Source: Phaeodactylibacter luteus
Lineage (GTDB): Bacteria; Bacteroidota; Bacteroidia; Chitinophagales; Saprospiraceae
Reading direction: 5' to 3'
Length of the DNA stretch: 43,446 nt
Assembly: GCF_007993045.1 (NCBI RefSeq)
Contig: NZ_VOOR01000046.1
Span: 1-43,446, forward strand
The notes below the pieces were generated by a model. The model ran no database searches. It had not been told where the DNA came from and worked only from the letters and a program-made list of their open reading frames with translations. A program made the translations under genes and the position numbers. How positions within the stretch are numbered: the first letter of the stretch is position 1; each line of letters begins with the position of its first letter. Below, piece by piece: positions 17,060 through 25,283 of the stretch.

Positions 17060-17943
17060 AGATCAAGGCTCCCGAGGAAGTCCATCGTTTGTTGGAGGCT
17101 GCGGAGGATACGGATATTTTTTCGGGCATCTACTTTTTGAGCTACCACCTGGTAACCGCTCAACAGCACCTCACAATCGGGAAAGCTCTCTGACAACCGG
17201 TCGACGTACTGCTGCAGCGGCTCTTTGGAGAACGTCTCCGTAATCATGGTGAAGATGAAATCCGGCTGATAGATGGTGCAGGCATCGCTAAGGTCGGTGA
17301 AAGTAATGTCTTGCCCGATATAAGCCACATGACAGCCTCGGGATTTGAGCAGGTAGTGCATAAACAGCATACTGAGCTCCTGCTTTTCGCCCTCCGGCAG
17401 GTAGATGAGAAAACGCCGTGCAGACTTAGCAGCAGGCAGGGCTTCCTTATCGATGGCCACCACAATTTTTTGGCGGATGAGATAGCTCATAAAGTTTTCC
17501 TGTACCGGATTGATGGAGCCGGTCAGCCAAAGGACACTGAGCTTATCGAGGAAAGGGTAGATGATCTCCATCATTGTACGCTCGAAGCCCAGCTGCTGAA
17601 TATTAGTGCTGACGATGCGGTCGAATTTGTATTCATCCATTTCGATCATGGAGATCGTGAGGGCATCGAGCTGTGTGCCGTATTCGAAGTTGATTTCGGA
17701 GATGGCCGCCACTTTTTCGGCGATCTCCTCCCGGCTCATTTTGGCAATTTTAGAGATTTTTATGCCATTTTTGTTGAGCAGCGCGATATTGAGGATGAAT
17801 TTCAGGTCTTCATCCAAATAATACCGGATATTGGTTTTTGTGCGTTTAGGGTGGATGATGTCATAGCGCTGTTCCCACACCCTGAGGGTGTGCGCTTTGA
17901 TGCCCGAAAGCTTTTCCAAGTCTTTAATTGAATAAACAGCCAC
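17056..17943 (-). CDS. MerR-family regulator with a cobalamin-binding-type domain lacking the axial His
   Basis: This 295-residue protein has an N-terminal MerR helix-turn-helix (1-70, YSIKDLEKLSGIKAHTLRVW), a four-helix linker domain (about 85-165) and a C-terminal Rossmann-like B12-binding domain (about 175-290). The order is that of CarH/LitR light-sensing regulators. In CarH, W131, E141/H142 and H177 contact adenosylcobalamin. Here W139 and E149 are kept, but the H142 equivalent is N150 and the H177 equivalent is Q188 (GEKQEL). Cobalamin binding is therefore doubtful. Upstream, TTACA-like repeats (17970, 17978, 17988) could be an autoregulatory operator. Convergent with the phosphatase gene. 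Confidence 0.85.
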   Translation of the reverse strand: MAVYSIKDLEKLSGIKAHTLRVWEQRYDIIHPKRTKTNIRYYLDEDLKFILNIALLNKNGIKISKIAKMSREEIAEKVAAISEINFEYGTQLDALTISMIEMDEYKFDRIVSTNIQQLGFERTMMEIIYPFLDKLSVLWLTGSINPVQENFMSYLIRQKIVVAIDKEALPAAKSARRFLIYLPEGEKQELSMLFMHYLLKSRGCHVAYIGQDITFTDLSDACTIYQPDFIFTMITETFSKEPLQQYVDRLSESFPDCEVLLSGYQVVAQKVDARKNIRILRSLQQTMDFLGSLDL

Positions 17944-18082
17944 CGCACAATTTATTTTAAATCAACCTGTTACACATTTACAATCTATTACTTAGAGTAC
18001 AGGAGATTTGTTCACGGTTTTAACAGCCGGCCAATGAAAAGGTTTAAATAAAATCATTTTCGGATAATTGTGCGGTTGTACG
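17944..18082. other. First part of a 333-bp intergenic region
   Basis: Upstream of the MerR gene. It holds three TTACA/TTACT half-sites near 17970-17992 and AT-rich DNA, but no exact -7 box for the reverse strand. The rest of the intergenic region contains the leader/small-RNA candidate at 18083-18193. Confidence 0.4.
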
Positions 18083-18090
18083 TAGATTTG
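18083..18090 (+). promoter_or_regulatory. -7 box TAGATTTG
   Basis: Exact TAnnTTTG match. TTTT at 18057-18060 could be a weak -33 element at 22 bp spacing. The predicted transcription start is near 18095, right before the hairpin at 18098. The next start codon (18277) is about 180 nt downstream. Confidence 0.55.
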
Positions 18091-18094
18091 GCGT

Positions 18095-18193
18095 CTAGGT
18101 GACGAGCCGCTAGGGCGAGGTTACCGAATTTTTCATTAATTTTAGCATCAAAGATAAACAAGCAGCACAGGGTTCAGCGGTCCTGCTTTTTTT
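18095..18193 (+). ncRNA. Candidate small RNA or attenuator leader (about 97 nt)
   Basis: Follows a perfect -7 box. Stem 1: GGTGAC (18098-18103) pairs with GTTACC (18120-18125). Inside it GCC/GGC (18106-18108/18114-18116) is separated from the outer stem by opposing GA and GAG, which allow tandem sheared G-A pairs. After an AU-rich linker, AGCAGCAC (18161-18168) pairs with GTCCTGCT (18180-18187, one mismatch) and runs into seven T, a terminator. In addition TTCAGCGG (18173-18180) can pair with CCGCTGAG (18197-18204), a structure excluding the terminator. I match it to no riboswitch class I know. Either a free small RNA or a leader controlling the T9SS cargo gene. Confidence 0.45.
18160..18193 (+). 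terminator. Intrinsic terminator in the leader of the 955-residue cargo gene
   Basis: AGCAGCAC (18161-18168) and GTCCTGCT (18180-18187) form an 8-position stem with one C-C mismatch, followed by TTTTTTT (18187-18193). It lies 84 bp upstream of the ATG at 18277. Confidence 0.55.
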
Positions 18194-18276
18194 ATTCCGC
18201 TGAGTGCTCCTCCTGCTGCATTCACGCTGCTGGCGCTCTGTCGCAGCTTTTAAACACAAAGGTTAAAAAAGCAACT

Positions 18277-21144
18277 ATGAAGTGGAGTTTTACCCTGCGC
18301 CCTATTTTGTTCACCCTGCTCTGTATCGCAGCGCTCAGTAATGCCCGGGCACAGACCTCCTGTGAGTATACCCTGGTCATGGAAGACAGCTTCGGTGACG
18401 GTTGGAACGGCTGTGCACTGAACATTACCATTGGTGGCACGACCACCACTTATGCACTGGACAACATCAACGACAACGGGCAGTCTCTCACTGTCGGCAT
18501 CCCGGTGACAGATGGAGACGACATCACCCTCGAGTTTATAGAAGGGGCATTCATCTTTGAGGTATCCTATACCTTGATCGATGCCGAGTTCAACGTCGTA
18601 TTTGAAGATGGCCTGGCCGGGGGCGCCCCTGCTACCGGGGTTGTCTTCGAAGGCACAGCGAGCTGCCCTTCCTGCCCACCGCCTATCACTTCTGCTGTAG
18701 ATATCGAGAATATCCGTGCTTTCCGTGCCGACCTCAGCTGGGTCCCTTCCGACCCTGCCGGCGAGACCATCATCGAGTACGGCCCTGCCGGGTTCGTTTT
18801 GGGCGAAGGCACCAACCTCATGGCTGGCGGCGCAACGACCACGCTGCTCAACCTTGAAGAGAACACAGCCTATGATGTTTATCTCTTGGCCGCCTGCTCC
18901 AACGGGGATACAAGCCTTGCCATAGGCCCTTACGCTTTCGCTACGCCCTACGCTAATGATGTAGGTGTTGCGGACATCCTCTCCCCTACGACCGACTGCA
19001 ACCTGGGCTTTATCGACAGCATTTCGCTCATGATCAGCAACTACGGCGGCGCGCCTCAGAGCCTCATCCCATTCAATTTTTCTGTTAACGGCATCCCCGG
19101 GGGCGTAAATATGCCCACCGATGGGGTATACGCTGGCGTAATCGGCACGGACAGCACTGAGTTCGCAGAATTTGATGCAGGCTACGACCTCAGCGAACCG
19201 GGCGAGTACCTTTTCGAAATCTGGACAGACCTGCTCAATGACAGCGTACGCACCAACGATACCACGCGCCTGCTCGTAGTGAGCATCCCTGAAGTGGCCG
19301 AGTTCCCCTACTACGACACTTACGAAGAGTGGGGCGGCGGCTGGACCGTTGAGCAGAGCGGCAATGGCCTGCCCTCTTGGGAGTACGGCATGCCTGCTGG
19401 CACCATCATCAATAGTGCAGTGAGCGGCAGCAACGCTTGGGTGACCAACTTGGGCGGTACGTACAACAATAGTGAGATATCTTACCTCGTTTCTCCCTGC
19501 CTCGATTTCAGCAGCCTCAATGAAGACCCCCGTATTGCCTTCTTCATGAACTTCGATTCTGAATCCTGCTGTGACGAAGCTTGGGTGGAGCTCTCTGTAG
19601 ATGGAGGCGAAACTTGGGAAAAAGTAGGCGCAGCAGAGACTGGCGTGAACTGGTACAACGATGCGGCCAACCAATGGTGGGACGGCACAGCTGGATTTGA
19701 GGGCTGGTCGTATGTACAGAACATCCTTACCGGTGCCGCCGGGCAGGCAGAAGCCCGGGTCCGTTTCGTATTTTCCTCAGACGGCTCTGTTGTCCGGGAA
19801 GGGATTGGCCTGGACAATATGCTCATCGGGCCTACCCTTGATGACGATATGGCGGCCTCTGCTCTGGCTAACAATTCGCTCAACCCCTGCGGCGATTCTA
19901 CTGACTTGGTCACCTTTACCGTGCGCAACGTTGGCGATGCCCCTCAACAAAATATCGGCGTGGCTTACCAAGTTAATGGCGGGCCCGTGGTGATGGAGAC
20001 GACAGGAGATCAGATCATCTTCCCGGGTGCTGAGTTCGAGTACACCTTCAACCAAAGCTTCAACTCCTCTACGCCTGGTTTGTACGTAGTGCGTGCGTGG
20101 TCTATGCTGGACGGCGACGGCTTTATTGCCAATGATACCACTACTTTTGTTTACCGCACTGCTTTCGACCTGCCTTACCGCGAAGACTTCGAAGCGGGCG
20201 GCATACCCGATGGCTGGGCTACAAGCACTAATGTTGCAGTCTCCAATGGGCACAACAACAGCTCTTTCGCCATACATGCCAACCTGTGGTCTTTCAGCAA
20301 TACCATGAGCATAGAGCTGCCTGTCCTTGGCCCGGTACAAGCCAATGACACCCTCCGCTTTGATTACCGCTTTGTAGACTACTTTGCGGGGACGAACCCT
20401 ACCGCGATCACAGAAGCAGATTCTCTGGTTGCGGAAATCTCACTGGACTGCGGCTTGACTTACGAGCCCGTACTGGCCATCAGTGTGGACAACCACACGC
20501 CCGCTGTAGAAATGGCCACTGTAGAAATACCGCTCGCAGACAGCCTGGCCGGCGAGTACATGCGCCTCCGCCTTCGTGGTGTATGGGGTGCAGGGGACTA
20601 CTGGCTGGACATTGACAACATCAACGTGCGCCGCTGTGGCTCGCTTGAGCTGGATGCTGATATCACAGGGGCTACCGGAGAAAACAATGCTGACGGTGTA
20701 GTAGAAATCCTGACTGGCGCAGGGGAAGGCCCTTACACCTTTGAGTGGACGAGCGGCGACTCTACCCGCGTGGTGAACACCCTGCTGCCCGGGCAGTATC
20801 TGGTGACGGTCACTGATGGCTATGGCTGCCAAGACCTCATCGCTGTGACGGTGGACATCGAAGTGAGCACAGCCGACCTAGACCAAATCGGGCAGGTGCG
20901 CCTTTCCCCCAACCCGGCTACAGACTTGGCCAACCTGGAAATTGCGTTCAACCGCCCAACGGATGCACGCATTCAGGTGATCAATACCATGGGGCAGCTC
21001 ATGGCAGAGCGTTTGGTCGATCAGGCTTATCAGGAAACTTATCAACTTGACCTGAGCAATTATGATAGCGGCATGTATTTTGTACGCATATTCGCTGAGG
21101 GCCAAGTCAAAACGCTGAAATTGATCAAAGCGGGCGGGTACTAA
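18277..21144 (+). CDS. Large secreted multidomain protein with T9SS sorting domain
   Basis: This 955-residue protein has a signal peptide (MKWSFTLRPILFTLLCIAAL, cleavage after ARA). Next come a beta domain with DSFGDGWNGC (about 35-120), a fibronectin III-like domain (about 130-225) and a CARDB-like domain (about 228-330). A MAM/choice-of-anchor J-like lectin fold (about 345-525), a second CARDB-like domain and a second jelly-roll (about 630-790) follow, then an SprB-like repeat (GPYTFEWTSGDSTRVVNTLL...PGQYLVTVTDGYGC, about 815-860). The C-terminal type A sorting domain begins LSPNPATD (about 882) and ends VKTLKLIKAGGY. The cargo is exported by the Sec and type IX systems and held on or released from the cell surface. 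No catalytic residues are recognised; adhesion is likely. Its stop TAA abuts repeat R1 copy C. Confidence 0.88.
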   Translation: MKWSFTLRPILFTLLCIAALSNARAQTSCEYTLVMEDSFGDGWNGCALNITIGGTTTTYALDNINDNGQSLTVGIPVTDGDDITLEFIEGAFIFEVSYTLIDAEFNVVFEDGLAGGAPATGVVFEGTASCPSCPPPITSAVDIENIRAFRADLSWVPSDPAGETIIEYGPAGFVLGEGTNLMAGGATTTLLNLEENTAYDVYLLAACSNGDTSLAIGPYAFATPYANDVGVADILSPTTDCNLGFIDSISLMISNYGGAPQSLIPFNFSVNGIPGGVNMPTDGVYAGVIGTDSTEFAEFDAGYDLSEPGEYLFEIWTDLLNDSVRTNDTTRLLVVSIPEVAEFPYYDTYEEWGGGWTVEQSGNGLPSWEYGMPAGTIINSAVSGSNAWVTNLGGTYNNSEISYLVSPCLDFSSLNEDPRIAFFMNFDSESCCDEAWVELSVDGGETWEKVGAAETGVNWYNDAANQWWDGTAGFEGWSYVQNILTGAAGQAEARVRFVFSSDGSVVREGIGLDNMLIGPTLDDDMAASALANNSLNPCGDSTDLVTFTVRNVGDAPQQNIGVAYQVNGGPVVMETTGDQIIFPGAEFEYTFNQSFNSSTPGLYVVRAWSMLDGDGFIANDTTTFVYRTAFDLPYREDFEAGGIPDGWATSTNVAVSNGHNNSSFAIHANLWSFSNTMSIELPVLGPVQANDTLRFDYRFVDYFAGTNPTAITEADSLVAEISLDCGLTYEPVLAISVDNHTPAVEMATVEIPLADSLAGEYMRLRLRGVWGAGDYWLDIDNINVRRCGSLELDADITGATGENNADGVVEILTGAGEGPYTFEWTSGDSTRVVNTLLPGQYLVTVTDGYGCQDLIAVTVDIEVSTADLDQIGQVRLSPNPATDLANLEIAFNRPTDARIQVINTMGQLMAERLVDQAYQETYQLDLSNYDSGMYFVRIFAEGQVKTLKLIKAGGY

Positions 21145-21235
21145 GAGTGTGTTGGAATTTTGGTCTTCTAGTCGAAAACTAGCAATTTTTTGCTGTCTAG
21201 CGGGATAGGCCGGTTACTAAAGTCCCAACACGCTC
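21145..21235. mobile_element. R1 MITE-like repeat, copy C (91 bp)
   Basis: Left end GAGTGTGTTGGAATTTTGG; right end, read on the reverse strand, GAGCGTGTTGGGACTTTAG. Internal CTATCCCGCTAGA and TTTTCGACTAGAAG blocks (reverse strand) are shared with copy B. The direct TAA duplications are 21142-21144 (the stop codon of the cargo gene) and 21236-21238. It is 37 bp shorter than copy B, missing the middle. No coding capacity. Confidence 0.78.
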
Positions 21236-21270
21236 TAAAACCGCTTGCCTAACCGCATTCGCCCTGAGGA

Positions 21271-21303
21271 AGGGGCACCTGTCCAATCGGGTGCCCCTTT
21301 TTC
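21271..21303 (+). terminator. Intrinsic terminator downstream of the cargo gene
   Basis: AGGGGCACC (21271-21279) pairs perfectly with GGTGCCCCT (21290-21298), loop of 10 nt, followed by TTTTTC. It is separated from the cargo stop codon by repeat R1 copy C, which suggests that the repeat inserted between gene and terminator. Confidence 0.8.
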
Positions 21304-21377
21304 ATTAGCGCTTGTTTGGGGAAGCCGAAAAGAAGAAGGCTTAAAGCCAAAAGGCAGCACCATAGGCTCCCTTTATT

Positions 21378-21482
21378 GCACCGGACTAGCGCTGCGGAGG
21401 GGTGCCAGCCCGATAGGGCCGAGCGGATAGCGAGCCCCGCAGCATAGCGGCACCTGCTGTTAGGCAGGGGCAGGCCCCAAAA
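21378..21482 (-). repeat. R2 GC-rich intergenic repeat, copy c
   Basis: Reverse orientation. Reading the reverse strand: GGGGCCTGCCCCTGCC, AGCAGGTGCCGCTATGCTGC, the GGGGCTCGCTATCCGCTCGG core, GCTGGCACCCCTCCGCAGCG, CTAGTCCGGTGC. Nearly identical to copy d at 37448 over its whole length. Confidence 0.78.
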
Positions 21483-21682
21483 CCTGACAATCTGGTTTTG
21501 CGCACCGCCCACGAAATAATGGTGTGGATACGACAACTGCTGCCGCTCTACTATGCTCCACCTTAAACTATTTGCGGCCCAAAACGTATCAATCTGTAGC
21601 TTTTTTAAATTGCTGTGCCATTGCAGCTACTGCTTACGCCCGAGCCTCGCCCCGGGCACCAAAGCTCATCTCAAAACCAGCT
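21483..21682. other. Remainder of a 538-bp intergenic region upstream of bshA
   Basis: The gap between the cargo gene and bshA holds R1 copy C, a terminator and R2 copy c. In this last 200 bp the bshA frame stays open upstream to 21524 but shows no family similarity before ATG 21683. I see no exact -7 box. Confidence 0.4.
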
Positions 21683-22816
21683 ATGAAAATCGGTATCGTT
21701 TGCTATCCAACATACGGAGGCAGTGGCGTTGTGGCCACGGAGTTAGGGTTGGGGCTCGCCCGGCGCGGGCATGAAGTTCACTTCATCACCTACAAACGCC
21801 CAGCTCGCCTCTCCGCTTTCCACGAGAATGTAGTCTTCCACGAGGTATCTACTGATGACTATCCGTTATTTGAATATACCCCTTACGACACCTCCCTGGC
21901 CAGCAAGCTGGTTGATGTTGTGAAGTTTGAGCGGCTGGACCTGCTTCACGTACACTATGCCATACCGCACGCTGCGGTGGCTTATATGGCGAAGAAAATA
22001 CTGCTCACAGAAGGGAAATACATCCCTGTGATCACTACACTGCACGGCACAGACATCACGCTTGTGGGCAATAACAACGCCTTTGCCCCAGTGGTAGCCT
22101 TTTCCATCAACAAATCGGATGGGGTGACAGCCGTCTCTGAAAGCCTTAAACAGCAGACCTACGAGTACTTTGACATCCATAATGACATCCGGGTCATCAA
22201 CAATTTTATCGATTTTGAGCGGTTCCGCAAGGTCAACAAAGACCACTTCAAGAAGGCCATCGCGCCCAACGGGGAGCGCATCCTCGTCCACGTTTCGAAC
22301 TTTCGGAAAGTCAAGCGGGTGGAAGATGTGCTGCACGTCTTCGGGAAAGTATACAAAGAGGTGCCTTCCAAGCTGCTCTTGATCGGGGATGGCCCAGAGC
22401 GCCACAACTTGGAAGAGCTCTGCCGGAAGATGCAGCTCTGCCATGAGACCCGCTTCCTTGGCAAACAGGATGCAGTAGAAGAGCTGCTGGCCATTGCCGA
22501 CTTATTCATTATGCCTTCCGGCTCGGAGAGCTTCGGCTTGGCCGCGCTCGAGGCTATGGCCTGCGAGGTGCCGGTCATCTCTTCTAATGTAGGAGGGCTG
22601 CCAGAGGTCAACATCCACGGCTCTACAGGCTACCTGAGCGAGGTGGGGGATGTAGAGGATATGGCGAAAAATGCACTGGCCATTCTAAAAGATGAATCCC
22701 AGCTGAGGGAGTTCCGGAAGAACGCCCTGGCCCAGGCCAAGCGGTTTGACATTGACAATATCCTGCCGCAGTACGAAGCTTACTACGAGGAGATTGTCAA
22801 GATGGCGGTTTACTAA
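21683..22816 (+). CDS. bshA: N-acetyl-alpha-D-glucosaminyl L-malate synthase BshA
   Basis: This is a GT4 glycosyltransferase of 377 residues from ATG 21683 (MKIGIVCYPTYGGSGVVATE), matching BshA in length and start. It joins GlcNAc from UDP-GlcNAc to L-malate, the first step of bacillithiol synthesis. Visible are the GGSG nucleotide-loop, HVHYAIPHA, TLHGTDITLVG, HVSNFRKVKR, and the GT4 end motif PSGSESFGLAALEAMACEVP with two catalytic Glu. bshB and bshC are not in the window. The stop is 9 bp from that of convergent porZ. Confidence 0.92.
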   Translation: MKIGIVCYPTYGGSGVVATELGLGLARRGHEVHFITYKRPARLSAFHENVVFHEVSTDDYPLFEYTPYDTSLASKLVDVVKFERLDLLHVHYAIPHAAVAYMAKKILLTEGKYIPVITTLHGTDITLVGNNNAFAPVVAFSINKSDGVTAVSESLKQQTYEYFDIHNDIRVINNFIDFERFRKVNKDHFKKAIAPNGERILVHVSNFRKVKRVEDVLHVFGKVYKEVPSKLLLIGDGPERHNLEELCRKMQLCHETRFLGKQDAVEELLAIADLFIMPSGSESFGLAALEAMACEVPVISSNVGGLPEVNIHGSTGYLSEVGDVEDMAKNALAILKDESQLREFRKNALAQAKRFDIDNILPQYEAYYEEIVKMAVY

Positions 22817-22825
22817 AGCCTATGG

Positions 22826-25174
22826 CTACTGCCCCCCATTGATGACCACGATCTTCGCCACGGCATCATCGGGCTCCCCGCTGAAACCGACAAAACGGGA
22901 GTTGGAGCTGCTGAAAACGAGGTAGACCCCGCTCTGTACGCGCCGCCCGTTGTAGTCGCGCCCATCCCATATAGCCTGCCCGCCCAAGGCATTGGTTTGG
23001 AAGACCATTTTGCCGCTCACGTCTGTGATTTTCACTACAGCATCCCTGGCAAGCCCTTTGATCGCGATAGGGCCATCGTAATCCTCCCGCACCGGATTGG
23101 GGTATACCAGCAGTTCTGAGCGGTGGGAGAGCCCCCCTTCGACTGCGTCCCCCTGGAAAGAGATAAGCCCGGAAGCGGTGCCAATGAAGACCTCCCCATT
23201 GCCGGGGTCAACAGCAATATCCACAATTTGATTGTCGAACAACGGGCTGTTCTCTACTGTGAAGCGGGCAATCTGCTCCTCCCCTGTTGGGGAAAGCAGG
23301 AAGACGCCATTTAGGGTGCCCACCCATTTGCGGTTTGCGCCATCTACAGCAATGGCCGTCACACTCTCTGACTCCAACAACAGTGCGCCGAAGCCGTCCT
23401 GTTCAACCACCCGCAATGTACCTTGGCAGGAGGGGTCAAATGCACTGCCCCCGCATTCAAAAATCGCCACCCCGGAAGTGGTACCTACCCAGATATCCCC
23501 ATTCAGGTCGCTAGCCAGGCAGTTGACATCATTCGTAGGCAGCTCGCTGTTGTTGGCGGTAAACACGCGGCACTGATCATCGGCAGGGTCGTCCATATCG
23601 CCCTCATCGAACAGGAGCAGCCCGGCCGTATTATTGCCCAGCCGCATCCACTTGTACCCACTGCCGTCTACTGCCATATCGAGCACCTGATTTTGGCCAC
23701 AGCCAGGGTTGAAGCTCCGCCACTCCCCGCCCGGCATCAGGACTGAGATCGGTTCTGGCGCAGAATTGTTGCTGACCCAAAGGTTGTTGTCTTCATCAAA
23801 TGCTAGCCCGCCGACCCGCACGCGGATATCCTGATTGGCAATCTGCAAGCTGGAATTCCCCAAATTGTACGTTTGGATAACCTCTTCCAACGGATCTATT
23901 TCAACCAAGCCTTCGATATAACTGCCCATATACACCTTCCCATTATCCGGGTGGATGGCGGTGGTGACAAAGACTTGGATATCATCGTCCCTTCCGATGG
24001 GGTCAGCGCCGGTCAGTTCCTCGCGGAGGTCACGGTTGTAGATCTCCCACTGCCCGTCTACCAGGGAAGCAAAGCCATCAGGTACGAAGTTGGGGCCCAG
24101 TGTCTGCCCAAGCCCGCCGGAGGCCATCCACAGCTGCCCATCCTTAGCGGCGAGGTCCCACACAGCCTCCGACCAAGGGGAGTTGAAACTGAGGGCATTG
24201 CAGAACCCTGCCTCAAAGTTGTCTTCATACCGGAACCCCGACCGCACGGCCTCATTGCCAAACCAAAGCCTGCCCTGCTCGTCTTCTATCGCATAATTGG
24301 GCGTGAAAACACAATTGAACGGCAGCTCGCCCAAGCGCCCGTCCGGATGGAGGTAAATGACCTTCCCGGGGCGAAAGCCCGCCAAAAGCAGCTCACCCTC
24401 ATTAGACAAAAACTCCATCGTGCTCCCTTCTTCCGCAAATACATACGACAGCGCTTCCGCTTCGTAACGGAAAAGGGTGTCATTGACCCCTAGGTAGAGC
24501 GCGCCTTCAAAAGCAATGATGCCACGGGCACGGTAGACCTCCGGCAGCCCTTCTGACGGGCCCAACAGCGACCAATTCCCAAAATCATCTGGATTGCCGC
24601 TGCCCAGTGGGAAAGCATAAAGGCCTTCTTCAGTAGCAGCCAACAGGCGGCCCTCATGCTCATAGATGCTCTCCACGGCAATGCCTGTAAACGTAGTAAA
24701 CTCAAACTCCTGAGCGGCCAGGTTGACCCTGGATACACCGTAGGTTGCGGCCAAGTAGATGATGGAGTCATTGGCGATATGCAGATCGTTGATCCGCTTT
24801 TCACCGGCAAAGTTTTGGAAATTGCGCACCTGGTTCAGGGTGGCCACCTGCCCGTCCTCGTACAACAAATCGATAACCGTATTTTGGTAGACCACAATCA
24901 GGTACCCACCGGCCTGATTGTATCGGATAAACTCAACGCCCGTATTGCTCAGCCCATCTACCTTAGAGATATAGTCTACGGCAAAGTCTGTCTTATCGAG
25001 CGACAAAACAGACAGCTCAGTGGAAAAGAAAATCTTATCCGGGCTTTGGGCCACGTACTGCCCCGCCTGATAAGGCAGGTGGCTGCGCCATTGCCCTATG
25101 GGCAGAGGGTTTTGGGCAGACAGCAGGTTGAGCGAAGCAGTAGCGATCAGGGCGAAGAGTATAAGCAAACGCAT
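22826..25174 (-). CDS. porZ: Type IX secretion surface protein PorZ
   Basis: This 782-residue protein has a signal peptide (MRLLILFALIATASLNLLSA). Two seven-bladed beta-propellers follow (about 25-350 and 350-690); the start GQWRSHLPYQ and the phrase KVDGLSNTGV...IRYN...VVYQNTVIDLLY are characteristic of PorZ. A C-terminal sorting-like domain (about 695-782) contains LLVYPNPV and GGQAIWDGRDYNGRRVQSG. In Porphyromonas PorZ works with PorU, PorV and PorQ in the attachment complex that anchors T9SS cargo to A-LPS. Other T9SS genes are absent here. Annotation pipelines may call it a two-component regulator propeller protein. Confidence 0.87.
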   Translation of the reverse strand: MRLLILFALIATASLNLLSAQNPLPIGQWRSHLPYQAGQYVAQSPDKIFFSTELSVLSLDKTDFAVDYISKVDGLSNTGVEFIRYNQAGGYLIVVYQNTVIDLLYEDGQVATLNQVRNFQNFAGEKRINDLHIANDSIIYLAATYGVSRVNLAAQEFEFTTFTGIAVESIYEHEGRLLAATEEGLYAFPLGSGNPDDFGNWSLLGPSEGLPEVYRARGIIAFEGALYLGVNDTLFRYEAEALSYVFAEEGSTMEFLSNEGELLLAGFRPGKVIYLHPDGRLGELPFNCVFTPNYAIEDEQGRLWFGNEAVRSGFRYEDNFEAGFCNALSFNSPWSEAVWDLAAKDGQLWMASGGLGQTLGPNFVPDGFASLVDGQWEIYNRDLREELTGADPIGRDDDIQVFVTTAIHPDNGKVYMGSYIEGLVEIDPLEEVIQTYNLGNSSLQIANQDIRVRVGGLAFDEDNNLWVSNNSAPEPISVLMPGGEWRSFNPGCGQNQVLDMAVDGSGYKWMRLGNNTAGLLLFDEGDMDDPADDQCRVFTANNSELPTNDVNCLASDLNGDIWVGTTSGVAIFECGGSAFDPSCQGTLRVVEQDGFGALLLESESVTAIAVDGANRKWVGTLNGVFLLSPTGEEQIARFTVENSPLFDNQIVDIAVDPGNGEVFIGTASGLISFQGDAVEGGLSHRSELLVYPNPVREDYDGPIAIKGLARDAVVKITDVSGKMVFQTNALGGQAIWDGRDYNGRRVQSGVYLVFSSSNSRFVGFSGEPDDAVAKIVVINGGQ

Positions 25175-25283
25175 AGAGTTGGTTTATAGAGCACAACTGA
25201 GAAATGGGGCACTGCCAGAAGGCACCGGTTATTTGACGCAGAGCGGGCAGTATTATTGCATGGTAACAACTACTAGGCCCGGC

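Noticed and set aside
18095-18130. Similarity of GAGGTTACCGAA to the 3' part of cyclic di-GMP-I riboswitches
   Set aside because: The required 5' half and conserved tetraloop/receptor are missing; the match is too short.
18250-19674. 474-codon reverse ORF antisense to the 955-residue cargo gene
   Set aside because: It is the mirror of a GC-rich coding frame; the forward product has a signal peptide, recognisable domains and a sorting domain, while the reverse product has none.
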